A DNA stretch of 64,000 nucleotides, taken from the NCBI GenBank assembly GCA_025359865.1, contig JANYDH010000140.1, positions 18,783 through 82,782 on the forward strand, written 5' to 3'. This DNA is from Actinomycetes bacterium (GTDB taxonomy: Bacteria; Actinomycetota; Acidimicrobiia; Acidimicrobiales; Ilumatobacteraceae). This document shows, one piece after another, positions 55,754 to 64,000 of this stretch (position 1 is the stretch's first letter; every line of letters starts with the position of its first letter). The notes under the pieces are model-generated. The model was given only the letters and a program-made list of their open reading frames with translations, was not told the origin of the DNA and did not search any database. The position numbers and the translations under genes are program-made.

Positions 55754-57228
55754 CCGCCCGGCCCAGCCGGGTCCTCGTACTCGGTTGCGGCTCTGTAGCG
55801 CAGTGCACCGTTCCGCTGCTGATCCGTGGTCTCAGGATCGCACCGGGGGCCATCACCATTGTCGACTTTGCGGACAACCGCGCCCGTGTGGCCGAGCAAC
55901 TCGCACTTGGCGTGCGGTACGAGATTGACCGCGTCACCCCGGAGAACATCGACTCGTTCCTCAGTGCTCGTGTTGGCCACGGTGACCTCTTGGTCGATCT
56001 GGCCTGGAACATCGACAATCCGACCGTGTTGCAATGGTGCCGCGACCATGGTGTGCGATACCTGAACACCAGTGTCGAAGTCTGGGATCCGTACATCGAC
56101 CTGGCCGCCACACATCCGCTCGACCGCACGCTGTATGTGCGCCACATGGATCTCCGCCGAATGAAGGCATCCTGGCCTGACAACCGGGGGGCCACAGCCG
56201 TGGTCGAGCATGGTGCCAATCCCGGTCTGGTGAGCCATTTCGCGAAACAAGCTCTGCTCGATATCGCTACCGCGATGTTGCGCGACGGACTCGCCGGCGA
56301 CACGCCGGTAATGCTGGAACGCGCGCTCGAGACAGCAGGAACGACCCGGACGGGATTTGGCGATCTGGCGATGTTGACGGGCACCAAGGTGATCCACATC
56401 GCCGAGCGTGACTCGCAGATCACCGATCGACCAAAGGAACCGAACGAGTTCGTCAACACCTGGAGCGTCGACGGACTCTACGAAGAGGGCATTGCTCCGG
56501 CTGAAATGGGCTGGGGCACGCACGAAAAGCGTCTGCCGGCCAATGCCTATGTCCATACCGGCGATGGTCCGCGCAACCAGATCTGCCTGGCACAACCTGG
56601 CATCGAGACGTGGGTGCGGTCGTGGGTGCCGAGTGGTGAGATCCTCGGCATGGTCGTGCGCCACGGCGAGTCGTTCACGATGTGTGAGCACCTCACCGTG
56701 ACCGATCCGGTGACCGGGTCGGCGATCTACCGGCCGACCGTCCACTACGCGTACCACCCATCCGACGCGGCGGTCAACAGTGTGCTCGAACTACGGATGC
56801 GCAACTGGCAGATGCAGCCTCGCCAACGAATTCTGAACGACGAAATCATCAGCGGTAGCGATGAATTGGGCGTGTTGTTAATGGGCCACCCGTACCGATC
56901 GTGGTGGACCGGGTCGCTACTTTCGATCGAGCAGGCGCGTGCTGCCGTGCCGCATCAGAGCGCCACCACCGTGCAGGTGGCGGGGTCGATCATCGGTGCC
57001 TTGTCGTGGATGATCGAACACCCCGACGAGGGACTGTGCCTGCCGGACGACCTACCTTGGGACGATGTGCTCCGCGTTGCCGCGCCATACCTGGGCACGC
57101 GGCATTCCGGCCCGGCCGATTGGGATCCGGTGTCCAGTCGCAACGATGTGTTCCCCGTGTTCGGTGACGCTCGCGACGGCCTCGACCTCGACGATCCGTG
57201 GCAGTTCACCAACTTCTTGGTGCGCTGA
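55750..57228 (+). CDS. Homospermidine synthase
   Basis: This 492-residue NAD-dependent enzyme joins two putrescines, or spermidine and putrescine, into homospermidine. The Rossmann motif is VLVLGCGSVAQCTVPLL. HGANPGLVSHFAKQAL, WSVDGLYEEGIAPAEMGWGTHEK and GHPYRSWWTGS are characteristic, and the length is right. It is translated together with the 44-residue ORF. No other polyamine gene lies in the window. Confidence 0.9.
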   Translation: MTARPSRVLVLGCGSVAQCTVPLLIRGLRIAPGAITIVDFADNRARVAEQLALGVRYEIDRVTPENIDSFLSARVGHGDLLVDLAWNIDNPTVLQWCRDHGVRYLNTSVEVWDPYIDLAATHPLDRTLYVRHMDLRRMKASWPDNRGATAVVEHGANPGLVSHFAKQALLDIATAMLRDGLAGDTPVMLERALETAGTTRTGFGDLAMLTGTKVIHIAERDSQITDRPKEPNEFVNTWSVDGLYEEGIAPAEMGWGTHEKRLPANAYVHTGDGPRNQICLAQPGIETWVRSWVPSGEILGMVVRHGESFTMCEHLTVTDPVTGSAIYRPTVHYAYHPSDAAVNSVLELRMRNWQMQPRQRILNDEIISGSDELGVLLMGHPYRSWWTGSLLSIEQARAAVPHQSATTVQVAGSIIGALSWMIEHPDEGLCLPDDLPWDDVLRVAAPYLGTRHSGPADWDPVSSRNDVFPVFGDARDGLDLDDPWQFTNFLVR

Positions 57229-57253
57229 TCGGATCATGCCGACAACGTCAGGG

Positions 57254-57282
57254 TTGACAAACCCGCTCGCGATAGGCACACT
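57254..57282 (+). promoter_or_regulatory. leuA promoter
   Basis: TTGACA (57254-57259) is followed by a 17-base spacer and CACACT (57277-57282). The -35 is perfect, the -10 weaker. Transcription would start about 7 bases on, at or next to the leader ATG 57290, so the leader peptide is probably leaderless. Confidence 0.6.
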
Positions 57283-57289
57283 GCTGTCT

Positions 57290-57321
57290 ATGCGTACCAT
57301 CGGACTGCTGCTGCTTATGTA

Positions 57322-57322
<1 letters not shown>
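57290..57322 (+). CDS. leuA leader peptide MRTIGLLLLM
   Basis: This is a ten-codon frame with four leucine codons in a row (CTG CTG CTG CTT), then ATG TAG. No SD is seen; the promoter puts the start at or next to +1. Two hairpins follow. This is the layout of leucine attenuation: leader translation stalls when charged Leu-tRNA is scarce and the downstream terminator does not form. Confidence 0.85.
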
Positions 57323-59155
<1,833 letters not shown>

Positions 59156-59232
59156 CGATCCGCCCGGTGACGACTACCGTGTAGACCAGTGCCGGATCCA
59201 CCGACCGGTGTACAAGACAAGGAACCGCCATC

Positions 59233-59424
59233 ATGAAGGTCAGTGTGGATTTCGACGTGTGCGCCTCGACCGGTGCCTGTATGCAGGTATGCCCAGAGGT
59301 CTTCGAGGTACGCTCGGACGGCTACCTGTACATATTGCAGGAAGAACCGGGCGACGAGTTGCGCGACAAGGTGCAGACCGCTGCCGACATGTGCCCGACT
59401 GCCGCCATCACGGTCGAAGGCTGA
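59233..59424 (+). CDS. Ferredoxin, [3Fe-4S]/[4Fe-4S] P450-type
   Basis: This is a 63-residue single-cluster ferredoxin. Cysteines 10, 16, 20 and 54 have the pattern C-x5-C-x3-C...CP. The usual second cysteine of the first group is absent (CASTGAC), as in [3Fe-4S] ferredoxins that feed cytochrome P450. AAGGAA precedes the ATG. There is no P450 gene in the window. It may be expressed alone. Confidence 0.9.
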   Translation: MKVSVDFDVCASTGACMQVCPEVFEVRSDGYLYILQEEPGDELRDKVQTAADMCPTAAITVEG

Positions 59425-59556
59425 CACCCGCTCCCGACGGAAAACTTCTTCAGCCCGGGACTCCGGGTGCCGATCACTGAACCGGCGGCACGCCAAACCT
59501 CGACATGGGGTCGGACGTGACAAACCGGGCGACAGAGCGCACAAGGAGTCAATTCC

Positions 59557-60378
59557 ATGGAACGACGTCTCGCGATCGCTCGTGCGATCGCATGCACGTG
59601 TACTGCAGCGGTGGCCACCGTCACCTACGCCGCCGTTGGCGGTACCGGATTTCTCGGCTTCGGCCGCAATGCCCCACCGCACCTCGGGGCAGTCGACCCG
59701 ATCATCGTTACCCAGACCGAGACCGTCGACAGCTACGTGGTCGTGCCTTCGGCTCCCACCCCGGCGGTCGACGGCGGCGTGTCGGCAGCCTTCGACGGAG
59801 CAACGCTATTGCCCGAGACACGACGCGCGCAGGTGGGACTCGCAGGGCCGGCGGCAATCGCCGGACCTGCCGCTGCGGTTGTCCATGCGACGCCAGCGCC
59901 GCTCGTTGTTGCCAGCGGCGCCGGCAGTCCATCCGGCTCGCGCTCAAGCACCTCCAAGCCCTCCGGTGGCAGCGCAACGACAGCAACAACGACAGCAACA
60001 ACGACAGCACCGGCCGCGACACCAGCACCCACCACCACCGCAGATCCACCGACCGGAGCGCCACCGAGTGCAGTACCGGCGACCACCGAGTCGCCAAGCC
60101 CACCCTCGGCTGAACCCACTCCAGCGCCGACCACCTCGGCACCGACCACCGCGGCGCCGACCACCGCAGCGCCGACCACCGCAGCGCCTACGAACGCGGT
60201 GCCGACCACCGCAGCGCCGACCACCGCAGCGCCCACGACCGCGGCGCCCACGACGGCGGCACCCACGACGACCCACGCTCCGACTACCACCACGGCACCG
60301 GGCAAGCAGGTCCCGCCGATCCCACCCGGCTGCATCGACCCAGTTTTGGAAGACAACGGCGTCTGGAACTGCCAGTGA
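59557..60378 (+). CDS. Thr/Ala/Pro-rich secreted or anchored protein, unknown
   Basis: This is a 273-residue protein with an N-terminal hydrophobic stretch (about 7-33) and a short motif IIVTQTETVDSYVVV. A low-complexity tail holds repeated TTAAP units at about 189-245. It ends in a small Cys pair (GCIDPVLEDNGVWNC). It looks wall-spanning. It shares its layout with the next protein: a helix, a VETV-like strand, a Pro/Ala/Thr stretch and a Cys-containing C-terminus. The two may be paralogues. It starts a run of overlapping genes; its stop overlaps the next GTG. Confidence 0.65.
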   Translation: MERRLAIARAIACTCTAAVATVTYAAVGGTGFLGFGRNAPPHLGAVDPIIVTQTETVDSYVVVPSAPTPAVDGGVSAAFDGATLLPETRRAQVGLAGPAAIAGPAAAVVHATPAPLVVASGAGSPSGSRSSTSKPSGGSATTATTTATTTAPAATPAPTTTADPPTGAPPSAVPATTESPSPPSAEPTPAPTTSAPTTAAPTTAAPTTAAPTNAVPTTAAPTTAAPTTAAPTTAAPTTTHAPTTTTAPGKQVPPIPPGCIDPVLEDNGVWNCQ

Positions 60379-61595
60379 GCGACATGACCGACCCAGCCGG
60401 TGATCAGGCCGACCGACTTGCTCGGCTCGCCGCACGTCGTGGCACCACTGCCGCCAAGACAACCGGCACGACAACCGGCACGACAACTGGCACGACAACT
60501 GGCACGACAACGACCGCGCCTAGAAACACCGTCACGCTGGCGCCGCCCGCTCACGGCACGATGGTTTCGAACCAGGCTCCGACGGGAGTTCACCTCCCGG
60601 TTGTCGGCAGGATCGACCACATCGACCGCCACACCAGTGTGGCGGTCACCAGCGGTCGTCGCCGCCACGCCGCGGCCGCAGGCAGAGTGCTCGCTACCGG
60701 CCTGGCCACGTCAGGCTTTCTTGGCACCATCGGATCGCTGGCGCGCGCCGACGGAATCAAGGAACAGGCCAAGGAAGATGCCAGGGCGGCCATCGCGGCG
60801 GCCACCCCATCGACGATCGTCAGAGTCGAGACCGTGCAGCGGGTGGTGTATGTCGATGAGAACGGCAATCCGGTTGCCGCGCCTACGACTACGCTCGCGC
60901 TCGCTGCCGCCGCGGTTCCTCTGATCACCGCATCGATCGACCCGGCGGCCCCCACGGACCCCACGGCTGACACGGCCCCCGAGCCACTCAGCGTCGTCCA
61001 GACGACGCTCGCCGTGGCCAGCATCCCAACCGCGATTGCCTCAACCGCCAATCTCCCAGCAGCGGCGCCCAGCGTGGCCCTGTTACCCGGCACTCCGGTC
61101 GTGGCAGCCCAACCCGGTGCACCCGGCGGAGCTTCAAAGCCAGCCACCACGAGTAGCACACGGCCAACACCAGGTACACCCAGCCAAAACGTTCCGACTG
61201 CACCCGCAACGGGCGCCCCGGTGGCACCTGCGGCCAGCCCGACACCAGCCTCTGCGGTGACCCCGACCGGAGCCGCACCGACAGCAGCACCGGTCGCGGG
61301 CGCTCCGCTAGCCACCCCTGCGCCGGCGGCGCCAGCAGAGACAGCAGCACCAGCGGCCGGCGCTCCAGCGGCAACACCTGCGCCCACTACCCCCGCCGCC
61401 GAACCTGTGGCCATGCCTGCACCTCCCGTTGCGACCCAACCTCCGGTCGCACCTCCAGCGACCCAGCCACCAGCGACCCAGCCACCCGTCACCCAGCCAC
61501 CCGTGACGCCGCCGCCCCCGCCGCCGCCTGTTGTCACCCAACCGCCTCCTCCACCGCCGCCGTCGTGTGGGGCTTCTCCGCTGCCGCCATGTTGA
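60375..61595 (+). CDS. Ala/Pro-rich membrane protein, unknown, paralogue-like of the preceding gene
   Basis: This 406-residue protein has a cytoplasmic N-terminus with four TTGT repeats (coded by GGCACGACAACY repeats, 60465-60514) and a helix at about 97-122. The motif STIVRVETVQRVVYVDENGNPV follows, then a long Ala/Pro stretch and a Pro tail with Cys at SCGASPLPPC. It starts with GTG (GTGA) and overlaps the ApbE start. There is no FMN-attachment motif ([S/T]GA[S/T]) in a clear context. A wall-spanning scaffold is inferred. Confidence 0.6.
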   Translation: MSDMTDPAGDQADRLARLAARRGTTAAKTTGTTTGTTTGTTTGTTTTAPRNTVTLAPPAHGTMVSNQAPTGVHLPVVGRIDHIDRHTSVAVTSGRRRHAAAAGRVLATGLATSGFLGTIGSLARADGIKEQAKEDARAAIAAATPSTIVRVETVQRVVYVDENGNPVAAPTTTLALAAAAVPLITASIDPAAPTDPTADTAPEPLSVVQTTLAVASIPTAIASTANLPAAAPSVALLPGTPVVAAQPGAPGGASKPATTSSTRPTPGTPSQNVPTAPATGAPVAPAASPTPASAVTPTGAAPTAAPVAGAPLATPAPAAPAETAAPAAGAPAATPAPTTPAAEPVAMPAPPVATQPPVAPPATQPPATQPPVTQPPVTPPPPPPPVVTQPPPPPPPSCGASPLPPC

Positions 61596-62521
61596 CATTC
61601 CTTCTTCGGCGGGAACGGATATGGCACCGTTCGAGCGCCCTCATGATGGGCACGACGGTCGAGGTGATGATCGATGGCGATACCTCGTTGGTGCCACGAG
61701 CGTTTGCGCGCCTGCGCGCACTCGAACAGTGCTGGAGTCGGTTCATCGCGACCAGCGAACTGAACCGGCTCCATCGCCGCCCAGGGGAATGGGTCCTGGT
61801 CAGCGATGAACTGTGGAGTGCGTTGTCGTGGAGTCTGCGGATGTACGCCGAGACGGCAGGACTGTTTGACCCGACGATTCGTACCGCTCTGGAGGATTGG
61901 GGTTACGACCGAACATTCGCCCAGATCGACCCGCATGGCGTCGCTCCAACCCGAGTTGGGTGCACGCCTGGGGCGGGCGGGATTCACCTCGACACCGACC
62001 GCCGACACGCCCTCATCGAATCCGGAGTCTGCGTCGACCTCGGCGGTGTTGGTAAGGGCCTTGCAGCCGATCTTGTGGCCGGGGAGCTCATCGCCATGGG
62101 TGCCGCTGGCACCTACGTCTGCGCAGGCGGCGACATCCACGCGGCCGGCGAACCGCCCGACGAAGGATGGCCGGTTCCGCTGGTGCATCCGGCAACTGGG
62201 CGGCCGCTTGCTCAACACATCCTGTACAGCGGAGGGATCGTCATGAGCAGCACGGCATTTCGCCGTTGGACGCGTGGTGCGGTCGAAGCACACCACATCA
62301 TCGACCCTCGCACTGCTTCACCGGCACACACCGATCTGCTGGCTGTGGCCGTTACCGGAGCGAGCGCGGCCCGGTGCGAAGCCCTGGCCAAGGCTGCGAT
62401 CATCGCCGGGTCTGCCCATGGCCGCTCACTGCTCGAGCGGGCAGCAGTCGACGCATGGCTGATCTTTGACGGCGGCGCAGTCGAAACGGTCGGACCGGTC
62501 GGCGGGAACGAGCAACGATGA
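61589..62521 (+). CDS. ApbE-family FAD:protein FMN transferase
   Basis: The protein has 310 residues from ATG 61589 (an internal ATG at 61643 would give 292). It has the ApbE motifs GVCVDLGGVGKGLAADLV, CAGGDIHAAGEPP and HHIIDPRTASPA. It links FMN to Thr/Ser of partner proteins, usually outside the membrane. The N-terminus MLTFLLRRERIW is not a clean signal peptide. The gene overlaps both neighbours. The usual FMN-binding partner with an [S/T]GA[S/T] site is not in the window. Confidence 0.88.
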   Translation: MLTFLLRRERIWHRSSALMMGTTVEVMIDGDTSLVPRAFARLRALEQCWSRFIATSELNRLHRRPGEWVLVSDELWSALSWSLRMYAETAGLFDPTIRTALEDWGYDRTFAQIDPHGVAPTRVGCTPGAGGIHLDTDRRHALIESGVCVDLGGVGKGLAADLVAGELIAMGAAGTYVCAGGDIHAAGEPPDEGWPVPLVHPATGRPLAQHILYSGGIVMSSTAFRRWTRGAVEAHHIIDPRTASPAHTDLLAVAVTGASAARCEALAKAAIIAGSAHGRSLLERAAVDAWLIFDGGAVETVGPVGGNEQR

Positions 62522-63102
62522 TCCTCGCACTCACGCCGAAGCTCTCGTGGTACGTCGCCAGGGCCAGCGGCCTCATTGCCTGGGCTCTCGTTACGGCCAG
62601 CATTCTGTGGGGGCTCACGCTGTCGAGTCGGTTGATCCGACGACGGGGAGTACCGGCATGGCTGCTCGATCTGCACCGCTACCTCGGCACGCTCTCGATC
62701 GTGTTCACCGTGGTTCACCTGCTCGCCCTGGTAGCCGACAACTTCGTGTACTTCGGGTGGAGCGAATTGTTCGTGCCGATGGCATCACCCTGGCAACCAG
62801 GCAACGTGGCGTGGGGCATCGTCGCGTTCTACGTCCTCACAGCGATTCAGATCACGTCGTGGATGATGCGCCGAATGCCACGACGCCTCTGGCATGCGAT
62901 CCACCTCACCACCGTCGTGTTGTTCATCACCGCAACCGTCCATGGCTTCCGCGCTGGCACCGACCGAGACAACCGGCTCATGCAATGGGGAGCCTTTGTC
63001 TGTGTCATCGTCGTCGTGGCCATGACGATCTTCCGGCTGCTCACACTCAGGCCTCGTCGCCGCTGCCATCGCCGTCAGCGAGCGGCAGACGCAGTCGCCT
63101 GA
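62518..63102 (+). CDS. Ferric-reductase-like b-type membrane protein
   Basis: The 194-residue protein has about six helices. Histidines H53 and H67 are 14 apart (LDLHRYLG... VVHLLAL), and H129 and H142 lie in later helices (HAIHL...TVHGF). This resembles the haem b pairs of ferric reductases and MsrQ. It probably moves electrons across the membrane. ApbE upstream suggests a flavinylated partner. The start overlaps apbE, and the stop overlaps pyrF by one base. Confidence 0.85.
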   Translation: MILALTPKLSWYVARASGLIAWALVTASILWGLTLSSRLIRRRGVPAWLLDLHRYLGTLSIVFTVVHLLALVADNFVYFGWSELFVPMASPWQPGNVAWGIVAFYVLTAIQITSWMMRRMPRRLWHAIHLTTVVLFITATVHGFRAGTDRDNRLMQWGAFVCVIVVVAMTIFRLLTLRPRRRCHRRQRAADAVA

Positions 63103-63974
63103 TGGGCGAGAGCGAGACCGCTAGATTCGCAGCCGTCATGGACACGACGTCGGCAAGTTCGCCCGCAACAGGTTTCTACCAGCAGCTCCGAAACGCGTGG
63201 CACACGTCGCGCTCGATGCTGTGTGTCGGGCTCGACCCCGACCCGTCCCGGATGCCCGTACCTCTCGATGGACACTCGGACGCGACGTTCCACTTCTGTC
63301 GCGAGATCATCGATGCCACTGCGGATCTGGTGTGCGCGTTCAAGCCACAGTTCGCGTACTTTGCCTCGCAACGCGCCGAGGGCCAACTCGAGCGGATCTG
63401 TACCTACATTCGCGACACCTATCCGGAGGTGCTGCTGATCCTCGATGCGAAGCGCGGCGACATCGGCCCAACTGCTGACCACTACGCCCGCGAGGCGTTC
63501 CACCGGTACGGCGCGCACGTCGTCACGATCAACCCGTACCTCGGCACCGACGGCGTCGAACCCTTCCTGCGGCACCCCGGCCACGGCGCATTCGTACTGT
63601 GTCGCACCTCGAATCCTGGTAGCGGAGACTTCCAGTCACTCGAGATCGATGGCGAACCGCTCTACGTACACGTAGCTCGTCGCGCGGCGCGCGACTGGGT
63701 CGGGCTCGGAGAGTGCGGCCTGGTCGTCGGTGCCACCTATCCGGACGAGTTGCGCTTAGTGCGTGCGCTCGTCGGCGACATGCCGCTGCTGGTGCCGGGC
63801 GTCGGTGCTCAAGGCGGCGATGTCGCTGCCACGGTGGCCGCAGGTGTGGACTCCACCGGGTATGGCATGGTCGTCAACTCGTCTCGCGCGATTCTGTACG
63901 CCTCGGCCGGACGTGACTTCGCGCAAGCCGCCAGGGCGGTGGCCACCGCCACCCGCGACAAACTGCGCGCATAG
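63102..63974 (+). CDS. pyrF: Orotidine 5'-phosphate decarboxylase
   Basis: This is a 290-residue type-2 (mycobacterial-type) enzyme that makes UMP from OMP. The catalytic Asp-Lys-Asp motif is LDAKRGDIG. CVGLDPDPSR at the N-terminus and LVPGVGAQGGDV near the phosphate site are typical. ATG 63102 overlaps the previous stop (TGATG); ATG 63138 is an alternative. It is the last gene of the overlapping operon. The final 26 bases of the window show no gene. Confidence 0.94.
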   Translation: MGESETARFAAVMDTTSASSPATGFYQQLRNAWHTSRSMLCVGLDPDPSRMPVPLDGHSDATFHFCREIIDATADLVCAFKPQFAYFASQRAEGQLERICTYIRDTYPEVLLILDAKRGDIGPTADHYAREAFHRYGAHVVTINPYLGTDGVEPFLRHPGHGAFVLCRTSNPGSGDFQSLEIDGEPLYVHVARRAARDWVGLGECGLVVGATYPDELRLVRALVGDMPLLVPGVGAQGGDVAATVAAGVDSTGYGMVVNSSRAILYASAGRDFAQAARAVATATRDKLRA

Positions 63975-64000
63975 ACCCCCTCCCCCTACGAGCTTTGGTG

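Noticed and set aside
60120..60290. Regular repeats that might be a CRISPR array
   Set aside because: Units are contiguous TTAAP codons without spacers and lie inside a protein-coding frame.
63988..64000. GAGCTTTGG at the window end as the start of another hairpin like that at 22.5 kb
   Set aside because: Only about nine bases match and the window ends there, so it cannot be judged.

Overview
The window reads as a chromosomal segment of a GC-rich actinobacterium. Most reading frames are dense, often start at GTG, and overlap as ATGA or GTGA. Several traits point towards the Acidimicrobiia (Ilumatobacter-like), although no rRNA is present to prove this. They include the CAP protein with Acidimicrobiia-style wall repeats, a mycobacterial-type TrkA/OB-fold/APC-permease cluster, a homodimeric AceE and leucine-leader control of leuA. 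I see no prophage, CRISPR array, rRNA or tRNA. The content is mainly housekeeping metabolism, with a few rearranged intergenic regions.

Layout. 1-9 kb: a truncated MFS exporter, a class III CoA-transferase, an O-antigen-ligase/TPR membrane protein, an ECF sigma factor coupled to a membrane BNR-repeat protein, an acyl-CoA dehydrogenase and an unknown membrane protein. 9-13.3 kb: a lipoprotein, a carotenoid oxygenase, an M24 peptidase and a pirin. 13.3-18.2 kb: a lipoate/2-oxoacid dehydrogenase operon, lpd - E2 - a single gene fusing LipB to LipA; the 3' end of the fusion gene is duplicated around a repeat element. 18.2-22.5 kb: an OB-fold protein, two TrkA-type K+ regulators and an APC permease. 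22.5-29.8 kb: an epimerase with a (GCCAGT)13 tract, an amine-oxidase-like flavoprotein, a divergent yceI/marR pair with a palindromic operator candidate, argJ, an SDR, a Vsr/AbiEi-like gene flanked by matching palindromes, and rnhA. 29.8-36.4 kb: aceE, a CAP-domain surface protein, a glycosyltransferase and an FMN reductase. 36.4-43.8 kb: a cNMP-binding/SH3 membrane sensor divergent from a membrane cytochrome with two His-x13-His helices and five CxxCH motifs, followed by System I cytochrome maturation genes ccmF, ccmH (fused to a TPR part) and ccmG. 44-51.6 kb: a transmembrane Hsp70, a PPOx-fold protein, an IclR regulator divergent from leuCD, and a GGDEF-EAL protein. 51.6-57.2 kb: a 33-aa membrane ORF, a DEAD-box helicase, an acyl-CoA synthetase, a lipase pseudogene containing two repeat copies, a 44-aa ORF and homospermidine synthase. 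57.2-64 kb: leuA behind a leader-peptide attenuator, a ferredoxin, then a five-gene overlapping operon of two low-complexity membrane proteins, ApbE, a ferric-reductase-like b-type protein and pyrF.

How the genes fit together. The lipoate genes supply the E2 lipoyl domain used by AceE and Lpd. leuA and leuCD form a split leucine pathway with separate controls: attenuation for leuA and IclR for leuCD. The multihaem cytochrome sits directly upstream of the machinery that attaches its haems. ApbE and the ferric-reductase-like protein suggest an extracytoplasmic flavin/haem electron route. The features most worth a second look are the repeats: a four-copy 9-bp/N25/9-bp palindromic element at 13.4, 43.8 and 55.1-55.2 kb, and an 11-bp/N25/11-bp palindrome that brackets the Vsr-like nuclease gene at 28.1 and 29.2 kb.
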